A stretch of 7,040 nt of DNA. Source: Nitrososphaerota archaeon. GTDB lineage: Archaea > Thermoproteota > Nitrososphaeria > Nitrososphaerales > JAGGXQ01. Location of the stretch: contig JAGGXQ010000046.1 of NCBI GenBank assembly GCA_021162925.1, positions 1 through 7,040 on the forward strand, read 5' to 3'. The position numbers and the translations under genes were made by a program. Positions 1 to 5,892 of the stretch are shown one piece after another. The notes under the pieces were generated by a model. The model did not search any database, had not been told where the DNA came from, and saw nothing but the letters and a program-made list of their open reading frames with translations. The first letter of the stretch is position 1, and every line of letters starts with the position of its first letter.

Positions 1-62
1 AAGAGGAGCCTCAGCAGCTCCCCTCCCGTGTAGCCCGAAGCCCCTATGATGCCTACCCTCAT
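1..62 (-). CDS. lysY: LysW-linked acyl-phosphate reductase (LysY/ArgC family), N-terminal fragment
   Basis: Only the first 20 codons are in the window; the gene continues off the left edge. The visible residues contain GIIGASGYTGGELL, the N-terminal Rossmann nucleotide-binding loop of the N-acetyl-gamma-glutamyl-phosphate reductase family (ArgC/LysY). In a LysW-dependent pathway this NADPH enzyme reduces the LysW-bound aminoacyl phosphate to the semialdehyde. The ATG overlaps the stop of the upstream ligase gene as ATGA, and GGAGG lies 7 nt before the start, so both position and ribosome binding site support this start. Neighbouring lysW and lysX make the LysW-type reductase more likely than a free N-acetylglutamate enzyme. 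Whether it acts on the lysine intermediate, the arginine intermediate or both cannot be judged from this fragment. Confidence 0.9.
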   Translation of the reverse strand, partial: MRVGIIGASGYTGGELLRLL

Positions 63-922
63 CTCTTCGCCTCCTTCAAAGCGTATTCGAGGATCGCGCC
101 GGCTATATCCCTACCGCTCACCGAAGCGGCGCCCCTGAACTCGACCGTGGAATTCACTTCGTGGACCAGCAGGCCCGATTCCCCCTCCATCAGATCGACC
201 CCTAAGACGCCGCCACCTAGCTCATCCGCAACCCTGAGCACCAAATCTTCCAGCCCGTCGTCTATCGGGCAGACCTCGGCCCTCCCTCCCCTTGCCACGT
301 TCGTCCTCCAGTCCTTCGATGGCGCATACCTGTAGATGCAAGAAACGACCTCGTCCCCTACCACTATCGCCCTTATATCCCTGGGGGGCCTCTTGACGAA
401 CTCCTGTATGTAGAAGATGCTGTCGAACGGGCCCTGCATCGAGCCCCTCATCTCCAGGATCGCTTGGGCCACCTCCCTGTCCTTCAAGGCGAGGACCATC
501 CTGCCCCAGCTCCCTATCACGGGCTTTATGACCGCTGGATACCCTATCCTTTCGACCGCGTCTCCTGCAGCCTCTTGCGAAAATGCCAGGAGCGTCCTAG
601 GGGTCGGTATGCCCTTCTTGATCAAAAATAGGGAGGTCAGGGCCTTGTTCCCGCACAGGTTCTGCACCTTGAAGCTGTTTATCACCCTCAGCCCCATGCT
701 CTCCAGGTATGCGGTGTAGTGCAGCCCCCTCATGTGGCTTATGCACCTCTGGAGCACCAGGTCCCCATAGAGCCTCCTGATCGCTTCTTCCCCTACGTAT
801 GGGTCCGCGACCTTCGACTTCGCATCCACCAGCTTCAGCTCTATACCCTTTTCCTTCGCCTTCCTGTAGAGCTCCTTCTCCTCCCACCTTATCCTGTCGT
901 AGAGGAGGGCGAGCCTCGGCAC
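59..922 (-). CDS. lysX: LysW-amino acid ligase, LysX/ArgX (RimK-like ATP-grasp)
   Basis: A 287-residue ATP-grasp ligase that joins the alpha-amino group of aminoadipate (LysX) or glutamate (ArgX) to the C-terminal Glu of LysW, using ATP. It is close to the length of the Thermus LysX family. Visible motifs are LYDRIR near the N-terminus (7-12), KPVIGSWGR (133-141) in the ATP-binding region, YIQEFV and RDIR (171-184), TNVARGG (207-213), and metal-binding D243, E255 and N257 in GVDLME and HEVNST. The start is GTG; its reading frame begins 1 nt after the lysW stop, with GGGGAG 6 nt upstream as a modest ribosome binding site. The position directly after lysW and downstream of argG-argH suggests a glutamate-using ArgX, or a bifunctional enzyme. 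I could not decide the substrate from the NSTVEFRG segment, so the symbol reflects family rather than proven specificity. Confidence 0.93.
   Translation of the reverse strand: MPRLALLYDRIRWEEKELYRKAKEKGIELKLVDAKSKVADPYVGEEAIRRLYGDLVLQRCISHMRGLHYTAYLESMGLRVINSFKVQNLCGNKALTSLFLIKKGIPTPRTLLAFSQEAAGDAVERIGYPAVIKPVIGSWGRMVLALKDREVAQAILEMRGSMQGPFDSIFYIQEFVKRPPRDIRAIVVGDEVVSCIYRYAPSKDWRTNVARGGRAEVCPIDDGLEDLVLRVADELGGGVLGVDLMEGESGLLVHEVNSTVEFRGAASVSGRDIAGAILEYALKEAKR
70..74 (-). promoter_or_regulatory. Ribosome binding site of lysY
   Basis: GGAGG on the minus strand lies inside the last codons of the upstream ligase gene, 7 nt before the lysY ATG. It supports coupled translation across the 4-nt overlap. 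Confidence 0.75.
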
Positions 923-923
923 T

Positions 924-1097
924 TTACTCTCCCCAGTCCTCTCCTACCGCTTCCGCCACCTTCAGCTCGACCTTTCCTCCCTTCACGCCCACTACTTCCA
1001 GGTCCACTCCACAATCGGGGCAGGTCACTATCTCCCCTTGGACCACGTCCTCGGGGAGCGTGAACTTCGCCCCACATTCGGGACATTCCGCATCCAT
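924..1097 (-). CDS. lysW: LysW amino-group carrier protein
   Basis: A 57-residue acidic protein too small for many gene callers, read directly from the minus strand. It has two zinc-knuckle pairs, CPECG (C5, C8) and CPDCG (C26, C29), and ends in EDWGE, the hallmark C-terminus of LysW, whose last Glu side chain carries the growing intermediate. It protects the alpha-amino group of glutamate or aminoadipate by isopeptide linkage and presents it to the pathway enzymes through its negative surface. The ATG follows the argH stop after 4 nt, with GGAGG 7 nt upstream. The stop is TAA, 1 nt before the ligase GTG. Length, cysteine spacing and C-terminus all fit the family, so the call is near certain. 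It may serve arginine synthesis, lysine synthesis or both. Confidence 0.97.
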   Translation of the reverse strand: MDAECPECGAKFTLPEDVVQGEIVTCPDCGVDLEVVGVKGGKVELKVAEAVGEDWGE

Positions 1098-1101
1098 CTT
1101 C

Positions 1102-1110
1102 TCACCTCCT
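1102..1110 (-). promoter_or_regulatory. Ribosome binding site of lysW overlapping the argH stop
   Basis: AGGAGGTGA on the minus strand serves two purposes. AGG-AGG-TGA encodes the last two arginines and the stop of argH, while GGAGG is placed 7 nt before the lysW ATG. Termination of argH and initiation of lysW are therefore likely coupled. Confidence 0.8.
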
Positions 1111-2535
1111 TAACCCCGATACGAAGGATTCTAGCTCGGCATCCGCCCTCTTTAAAGAGGCGAGCCTCTCATCCAGCCAGAGCTCCTCCTTCTCGACCTC
1201 TTTCTTGCCGAGCTCGATGAGTTTGAGCGTCGAATCCCTAGAGGTCCCGCCTAGGACCTTCCTCGACTCGACCACCGATTCCGGATTCAGGGAGTCGAGC
1301 CAGGGGAGCTCGACGCCGAGCATGGCGGGGAGGAGCTCCTTCGCGACCTCCACGAATTCCCTTCCTTCCGCCTTCTTCGAGATGAGCCCGACCAGGTTAT
1401 GGGCCTTCCTGAAGCTCATGCCCAACCTTTCGACCAGCATGTCGGCGAGGCTCGTCGCCAAGGTCGATCCATCTAGGTCGGCCCTCATCCGCTCCGCGTC
1501 GAACTTCACCGAATCCATGACCTTGTTCATCATCCTGATCGAGTCGATCGCATCCCTGAACGAGGACCAGAGGTGGGGGGTGAGCTCCTGAAGGTCCAGG
1601 TTGTAGGAGTAGGGGAGGGACTTGAGCATGGAAGCCGTAGCAACCAGCTCCCCTATCAGGTTGGACGCCTTCGCCCTAACGATCTCGCAGACGACCGGGT
1701 TCTTCTTCTGGGGCATTATGCTACTCGTCGAAGACAGCTCGTCTGGCATCTCGACGAAGCCGAACTCCTTACTGCTCCAGACGATCAGCTCCTCGGCCAT
1801 CCTGCTCAGGTCCAGCATCGTCTGCATCAGCCCGAAGATCGCGTCCAGCAGGAAGTCCCTGGAGCTCACGGCGTCTATCGGGTCCTCCATGACCTTCGAG
1901 AACCCTAGGAGCCTCGCAACTAATCCCCTATCGATGTCGAAACCCGTCGTAGCCAACGCGGCCGAGCCCATGGGGCACTCGTCCGCGAACTCGTACGAGG
2001 CCATGAGCCTCTTAACATCCCTTCCTAGGGAGGAGAAGTAGGCGAGCAAGTGGGTCGGGAGGCTCACGGGCTGGGCCTGCTGCATGTGAGTGTAGCCTGG
2101 CATAACCACGCCCAGGTGCTCCGACGCCCTCCTGAGCAGGGTCTTCCTCAGGCTCAAGAGCTCCCTTACCGCGTCGAGCACGTACTCCTTGAGCCTCATC
2201 CTTATCGCGGTCGCAACCTGATCGTTCCTGCTCTTCGCCAGGTTCAGCATCTCTCCAGCCTCCCCGACCTTCGATATCACGTGGGCCTCTACGGCCATGT
2301 GGACGTCCTCGAGCTCGTAGGAGGGCTTTAACCCATTCAGCTCCCTTAAGGCCTCTATGCACTTCAGCCCCTCGTCCCTGTCGACGAGCCCCTTCGAGAC
2401 GAGCATAGCCATGTGGGCCACGTTTATCTTCTTCACCTGCTCGAATATCTCGGAATCGTAGGGTATCGAGGAGGTGAACCTCTGGGCCTCTTCGTCCATC
2501 CCCTTGAGCCTGAAGCCCCTCAGCAGGTCCTTCAA
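1102..2535 (-). CDS. argH: Argininosuccinate lyase
   Basis: A 477-residue enzyme of the fumarase/aspartase superfamily that cleaves argininosuccinate to arginine and fumarate, the last step of arginine synthesis. It acts as a cytoplasmic homotetramer in known members. Visible motifs are SRNDQ (102-106), the GYTHMQQAQP segment (147-156) with catalytic-region T149 and H150, and the signature loop SSIMPQKKNP (271-280) holding the catalytic serine and K277. The loop begins TSS rather than the common GSS. The start is TTG, overlapping the argG stop as TTGA, with AGGAGGG in the upstream gene about 7-8 nt away. No ATG fits the overlap better, and the length is normal for ArgH. Its neighbours argG and lysW make a single arginine operon very likely. 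Confidence 0.97.
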   Translation of the reverse strand: MKDLLRGFRLKGMDEEAQRFTSSIPYDSEIFEQVKKINVAHMAMLVSKGLVDRDEGLKCIEALRELNGLKPSYELEDVHMAVEAHVISKVGEAGEMLNLAKSRNDQVATAIRMRLKEYVLDAVRELLSLRKTLLRRASEHLGVVMPGYTHMQQAQPVSLPTHLLAYFSSLGRDVKRLMASYEFADECPMGSAALATTGFDIDRGLVARLLGFSKVMEDPIDAVSSRDFLLDAIFGLMQTMLDLSRMAEELIVWSSKEFGFVEMPDELSSTSSIMPQKKNPVVCEIVRAKASNLIGELVATASMLKSLPYSYNLDLQELTPHLWSSFRDAIDSIRMMNKVMDSVKFDAERMRADLDGSTLATSLADMLVERLGMSFRKAHNLVGLISKKAEGREFVEVAKELLPAMLGVELPWLDSLNPESVVESRKVLGGTSRDSTLKLIELGKKEVEKEELWLDERLASLKRADAELESFVSGLRR

Positions 2536-3719
2536 CCCTCGACCCTCCTGAAACCCAGCCTAGATTGGAGCCCCCAGAGCTCTATGAACCCCTTTGCGAG
2601 GCTCTGGTCGAAGGCCGAGGCCCCTTCGTAGGTGGCCAGAGAGCGATCGTAGATGGATTCGGAGGACCTCCTCCCCACCACCCTCATCCCTCCCTTGTAG
2701 TATTTCAGCCTGACCTCGCCGTTCACCCTCTTCTGCCCCTCGTTTATGAAAGAGTCGAGCTCCATCCTCAGGGGCTCTATCCAAAGGCCGTTGTAGACGA
2801 GCCAGGACCACTTTTCATCGACGAGCCTCTTGAACTCGAGCTCGTGCTTCGTGAGGACCAGCTTCTCCAAATCCTTATGGGCCTCGAGGATGCTGAGCGC
2901 GGCGGGGGCCTCGTAGACCTCCCTCGACTTTATGCCGACGAGCCTATCCTCCACGTGATCGACGATGCCGAACCCGTTTGCCCCCGCTATCGAGTTGAGC
3001 CTCTCTATGAGCTCGACGGGAGCTAGCTCCTCCCCGTCTAGGGCGATCGGGACCCCGCCCTCGAACCTTAAAGTCACGTAGGTGGCCTCATCGGGCAGAT
3101 CCTCGACCTTGACCCATTCGAACGCTTCTTGAGGGGGCTCGAAGAAAGGATCCTCCAGCTCGGAGCCCTCTATCGACCTGGACCAGAGGTTCTGGTCGAT
3201 GCTGAACCTGGACTTCTTCTGGCTGATCGGTATCCCCCTCTCGACGGCGAACCTCCTCTCCGACTCCCTGTCCATCCCCCACTCCCTCACGGGGGCTATT
3301 ATCTTGAGCCTGGGGTTCAGGGCCCTAATCGTGACGTCGAACCTGACCTGATCGTTCCCCTTGCCGGTGCAACCGTGGGCTACGGCTTCGGCCCCCTCCT
3401 CCTCCGCCACTTCGACGAGCTTCTTGGCTATCAGGGGCCTGGCCAGAGCGGTCCCGAGCGGGTACTTGCCCTCGTAGAGCGCGTTCGCCTTTATGGACGG
3501 GAAGATGTAATCGGATGCGAACTCCGACTTCGCGTCTATGGAGTAATGCCTGAGCGCCCCTATCGCCTTCGCCCTCTCCTCGACCTCCTTCAAGTCCTCC
3601 TTCTGCCCGACGTCCACGGTCAGGGTTACGACGTCGTAGCCGTACTTCTCCTTGAGCCAGAGGATCGAGACGGAGGTATCGAGGCCCCCCGAATACGCCA
3701 AGACCACCTTTCCGGCCAT
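2532..3719 (-). CDS. argG: Argininosuccinate synthase
   Basis: A 395-residue ATP-dependent ligase that condenses citrulline and aspartate to argininosuccinate, releasing AMP and pyrophosphate. The N-type ATP pyrophosphatase loop AYSGGLDTS lies at 8-16. Other family motifs are HGCTGKGNDQVRF (115-127), NLWSRSIEGSELEDP (177-191) and KSREVYEAPAA (264-274), with GRRSSESIYDRSLATY near the C-terminus. The frame stays open for 192 codons upstream, but the ATG at 3719 is chosen because the family begins just before the ATP loop and the upstream stretch lies antisense to another gene. There is no clear Shine-Dalgarno. A TATA element about 30 nt upstream implies a leaderless or nearly leaderless transcript and makes argG the first gene of the operon running to lysY and beyond. 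Confidence 0.97.
   Translation of the reverse strand: MAGKVVLAYSGGLDTSVSILWLKEKYGYDVVTLTVDVGQKEDLKEVEERAKAIGALRHYSIDAKSEFASDYIFPSIKANALYEGKYPLGTALARPLIAKKLVEVAEEEGAEAVAHGCTGKGNDQVRFDVTIRALNPRLKIIAPVREWGMDRESERRFAVERGIPISQKKSRFSIDQNLWSRSIEGSELEDPFFEPPQEAFEWVKVEDLPDEATYVTLRFEGGVPIALDGEELAPVELIERLNSIAGANGFGIVDHVEDRLVGIKSREVYEAPAALSILEAHKDLEKLVLTKHELEFKRLVDEKWSWLVYNGLWIEPLRMELDSFINEGQKRVNGEVRLKYYKGGMRVVGRRSSESIYDRSLATYEGASAFDQSLAKGFIELWGLQSRLGFRRVEG
2543..2549 (-). promoter_or_regulatory. Ribosome binding site supporting the TTG start of argH
   Basis: AGGAGGG on the minus strand lies within the last codons of argG, 7 nt before the TTG. It is the main reason, with the 4-nt TTGA overlap, for accepting this non-ATG start. 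Confidence 0.7.
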
Positions 3720-3743
3720 CCTTAGGGCGGGAGATGGGTTAAA

Positions 3744-3757
3744 CTTATATATTTTTT
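3744..3757 (-). promoter_or_regulatory. TATA-type promoter of the argG operon
   Basis: The minus strand reads AAAAAATATATAAG, a strong archaeal TATA box with its centre about 30 nt before the argG ATG. This distance places the transcription start within a few bases of the start codon. No ribosome binding site is evident, consistent with leaderless or very short-leader initiation. Confidence 0.7.
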
Positions 3758-3768
3758 GGACAAAATAT
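3749..3768. repeat. Inverted repeat between divergent promoters (candidate operator)
   Basis: ATATTTT and AAAATAT form a perfect 7-bp inverted repeat around the 6-nt spacer TTGGAC. It overlaps the argG TATA box on one side and the AT-rich TATA region of the ACT-domain gene on the other. A dimeric regulator bound here could block both promoters. The arms are pure A/T in an AT-rich promoter, so chance symmetry is a serious alternative. Confidence 0.4.
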
Positions 3769-3779
3769 GATAAAAATAA
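3762..3779 (+). promoter_or_regulatory. TATA-type promoter of the ACT-domain gene
   Basis: AAAATATGATAAAAATAA is centred about 26 nt before the TTG start at 3796. The spacing predicts transcription starting at or next to the start codon. No Shine-Dalgarno is seen between the element and the TTG. Confidence 0.55.
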
Positions 3780-3795
3780 CTCACGGTGACCAAAA

Positions 3796-4473
3796 TTGGC
3801 CGATTCGATCGCCGAAGTCGTGAGGAGGCTCGTAGACTCCGAAGTGGCCGTACAGGAATCCTTGGCGAAGGGGTACGCGAACCTGAGCGCCCTAGCCAGG
3901 CTCCTGAAGCCAAAGGTCGAGAGGATCCTAGGCAAGGAGGTGAGCTTCGAGAGCATCCTATCCGCTTTGAAGAGGGTGAAGCCAAGGTACGAGGGGAGCG
4001 AATCGGTGAACAGGGTGATAGCTAGAAGCACCCTGAGCGTGAGGATGGATCTTGCGAAGGTATCCGTCGAGAAGGGGAGGAGGACCCTATCGCTCATGGG
4101 GAGGCTGATATCCGAGTTGCACGAAAGCCTGATCCAGGCATCCACCAGCCTATCGGCCATAACCCTGATATTCGATGAGAGGGTGAAGGATAGGGTGCTG
4201 AAGGCCTTTGGTAGGGACGTGCTGGAGTTCGGGGACGGGCTCGCGGCGGTGATCGTCCAGAGCCCCAAGGAGATAGTGGAGACGCCGGGCTGCATGATAG
4301 CGTTCTACGGCCAGCTTTCGAGGGAGGGGATAAACATAGAGGATACGGTGAGCTGCTACACCGATACGATAATCGTGATCAAGAGGAAGGACGTCGGGAG
4401 GGCCTTCTCGGCCCTATCCAGGCTCATAGACGAAATGAGGGCTTTAGTCGGAGAGGAGCTCGGCCCCCCCTGA
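3796..4473 (+). CDS. ACT-domain protein, predicted regulator of amino acid metabolism
   Basis: A 225-residue protein with two parts. Residues about 1-65 are helical and contain KGYANLSALARLLKP (25-39), resembling the N-terminal segment of archaeal ACT-domain proteins annotated as predicted regulators of amino acid metabolism (COG2150-like, from memory). Residues about 150-213 look like an ACT domain: a beta strand AAVIVQSP, then TPGCMIAFYGQLSREGINIED with the Gly-rich turn typical of ligand sites, then a strand ending TIIVIKRKD and a final helix. ACT domains usually bind amino acids. The start is TTG: an in-frame stop lies three codons upstream and TATA spacing fits. It is divergent from argG, so arginine or aspartate-family control is an inference. 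No catalytic domain is seen, and no confident DNA-binding fold is visible. Its 3' end overlaps the next convergent gene by 30 bp. Confidence 0.8.
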   Translation: MADSIAEVVRRLVDSEVAVQESLAKGYANLSALARLLKPKVERILGKEVSFESILSALKRVKPRYEGSESVNRVIARSTLSVRMDLAKVSVEKGRRTLSLMGRLISELHESLIQASTSLSAITLIFDERVKDRVLKAFGRDVLEFGDGLAAVIVQSPKEIVETPGCMIAFYGQLSREGINIEDTVSCYTDTIIVIKRKDVGRAFSALSRLIDEMRALVGEELGPP

Positions 4474-5409
4474 AACCCTGCCGCTCAAGCACTCGAGCCC
4501 CAAGGCCTCTATCCTGGACTTCACCTCATCCAAAAGCTCGGGATACGTATTCACGAAGACGGATGGGCCCGTCTGCATCGAGTAGTAGGCCTTTATCCCC
4601 TCCCTCCTTAACTTCAGGACCTCCTCTATGACCATCAGGCTCTCGGGCCTGTAGACCAGCAGCCTGGAGCTGCCGGTCATCGTTACCGCGTGGAGCTCCA
4701 TCGTGTCCTGCTCGACCAGCTCCCCGAACCTCTCGAAGTCCCCGTCCTTTATCGCCCTTTCGAGCTCGTCGGCCCTCCTCTGGGCGCTCCTGATCCTCGC
4801 CTCGAAGAAGGGGCTGGTCGGCGCATCCCTGTGGGCGTCCTCGGTCTTTATGCCGGACTTGAGGGGGACGATGAGCATAGCGACGTCGAGGTCCTCCCTA
4901 GATGCGAACCTTACTGCGTATGAGTCCTCGTCCCTAGTGCCCGAATACCACCTGGCGTAGCCCCCGACTATGCTCCTGCAGGAAGAGCCGGCGAACCTCC
5001 TCGCTATCCTGGATAGCAGTTTTAGATCCAGCCCGAGCTCTTCGTCCAGACCAAGGGCCTTGTAGGCTGCGAGGGTCAGGGCCGCACCGGCGGAGGATGA
5101 GTATCCGAGCCCCTTTACACCAGAGAGGTTGTTCTCCGACCTTATCCTGACCCTGAGATCGATCCCCTTCAGCCTCCTCAGGTGATCGATCACGGCCAGG
5201 CACCTTTCCAAGGCCCTAGAATCGGCCTCGACCCCATTTATCGTCAGGGAATCCCTTTCGAAATCCCCGAACTCGACCTCGGTCTTCGTCCATATGGAGT
5301 CCACGTTGGCCGATATGCTGTCGTGAAAGGGTATCCTCAAGGCCCAATCCTTGAGGCCGTGATACTTCACCAGGCCTTGCATCGCGTACCCTATGGCCTT
5401 CGCCCTCAA
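4444..5409 (-). CDS. Mevalonate-phosphate decarboxylase family protein (GHMP kinase fold)
   Basis: A 321-residue homologue of diphosphomevalonate decarboxylase, with the KYHG variant I associate with archaeal phosphomevalonate decarboxylases. Family landmarks are VKYHGLKD (14-21, K15 matching the conserved substrate Lys), PFHDSIS (27-33), the GHMP nucleotide loop GLGYSSSAGAAL (100-111), and GSSCRSIVGGYARW (141-154) matching the GSxCRSxxGGY active-site segment. Characterised members phosphorylate the 3-hydroxyl of a mevalonate phosphate and then decarboxylate it to isopentenyl (di)phosphate for archaeal lipids. The segment that normally reads DAGPN is QTGPS here, so the catalytic Asp is Gln279; reaction outcome is therefore uncertain, and a 3-kinase activity is possible. 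The start is TTG, 1 nt after the DUF371 stop; the next in-frame Met (10) would remove part of the conserved N-terminus. The ribosome binding site is weak. Confidence 0.82.
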   Translation of the reverse strand: MRAKAIGYAMQGLVKYHGLKDWALRIPFHDSISANVDSIWTKTEVEFGDFERDSLTINGVEADSRALERCLAVIDHLRRLKGIDLRVRIRSENNLSGVKGLGYSSSAGAALTLAAYKALGLDEELGLDLKLLSRIARRFAGSSCRSIVGGYARWYSGTRDEDSYAVRFASREDLDVAMLIVPLKSGIKTEDAHRDAPTSPFFEARIRSAQRRADELERAIKDGDFERFGELVEQDTMELHAVTMTGSSRLLVYRPESLMVIEEVLKLRREGIKAYYSMQTGPSVFVNTYPELLDEVKSRIEALGLECLSGRVSGGAELLSD

Positions 5410-5410
5410 C

Positions 5411-5836
5411 TCACACGTATGCCCTCACCACCAGCAGGCCTTTAGCCTTTTCGTCCCTCAGCTTCGATACGATGCTCCTGGGGAAGTCCGATGCGGCCCC
5501 ATCGGCCCCTATCGCCAGCGTCCTATCGCAGACGAACGAGCTCTTCCTCACCACCATATCCCTCCTATCCCTGAGGGTGAGCCTAGGGGAGCCCCTGGCG
5601 CGTACGACGAACCTCTCTCCCCCGACCAGGAACTCCAGCTCGACCCTGCAACCCTCGGTCCTGAGCAACTCCTTCAACCGCTCGTCCAGATCGGCACACG
5701 CCTTATCCGCCTTCACCCCCACTATGCAGTCCCCCCTAGGGGTCAGCCACTCGTCCTTGGTTATTTCGAACGTGGTCCCGTGCCTTGCGGTTATAGCCCT
5801 ATGGCCGAAGAAATGGACCCTGTCTTCAGCCTTCAC
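5411..5836 (-). CDS. DUF371 family protein
   Basis: A 141-residue archaeal protein of the DUF371 family, whose function I do not know. Its conserved blocks are visible: GHRAITARHGTTFEITKD (11-28), LTPRGDCIVGVKADKACADL (31-50) and DMVVRKSSFVCDRTLAIGAD (93-112). Three conserved-looking cysteines (C37, C47, C103) and His12/His19 could form a metal or catalytic site, but that is inference. There is no signal peptide or membrane segment, so it is probably cytoplasmic. The start is GTG, about 26 nt from a TATA-like element and without a ribosome binding site, fitting a leaderless transcript. It is first in a two-gene unit with the decarboxylase homologue 1 nt downstream, which suggests co-expression. 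The length fits the family and nothing appears broken. Confidence 0.88.
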   Translation of the reverse strand: MKAEDRVHFFGHRAITARHGTTFEITKDEWLTPRGDCIVGVKADKACADLDERLKELLRTEGCRVELEFLVGGERFVVRARGSPRLTLRDRRDMVVRKSSFVCDRTLAIGADGAASDFPRSIVSKLRDEKAKGLLVVRAYV

Positions 5837-5857
5837 GGTAAACCGCCGGACCTTGGG

Positions 5858-5873
5858 CTTAAAAACTTATAAT
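5858..5873. promoter_or_regulatory. Shared bidirectional core promoter of DUF371 and psmA
   Basis: CTTAAAAACTTATAAT lies in a 56-nt divergent gap. Read on the minus strand, TTTTTAAG is centred about 26 nt from the DUF371 GTG. Read on the plus strand, the same element lies about 24-32 nt before the psmA ATG at 5893. One AT-rich island in GC-rich sequence apparently serves both directions, with leaderless starts on both sides. Confidence 0.65.
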
Positions 5874-5892
5874 GGTGCCTTTCCCTCCACTC

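Noticed and set aside
889..1086. A 65-codon minus-strand frame overlapping lysW
   Set aside because: It is out of frame with the CPECG/CPDCG/EDWGE protein and has no motif of its own.
1573..2041. Plus-strand reading frames opposite argH
   Set aside because: They are antisense shadows of a gene with intact family motifs and have no start signals.
3129..3725. A 198-codon plus-strand reading frame opposite argG
   Set aside because: It has no recognisable motif, is rich in Pro, Leu, Arg and Gly as expected from antisense of a GC-rich gene, and argG is unmistakable.
3751..3757. Run of T residues as a possible transcription terminator
   Set aside because: No plus-strand gene lies upstream of it; on the minus strand it is part of the argG TATA region.
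3720..4295. A 192-codon open extension upstream of the argG ATG on the minus strand
   Set aside because: It runs antisense to the ACT-domain gene, crosses the promoter region, and the argG family starts just before its ATP loop.
5872..5892. Upstream ATG for psmA, adding seven residues
   Set aside because: This ATG lies within the TATA element, and the added residues VPFPPL do not resemble alpha-subunit N-termini.
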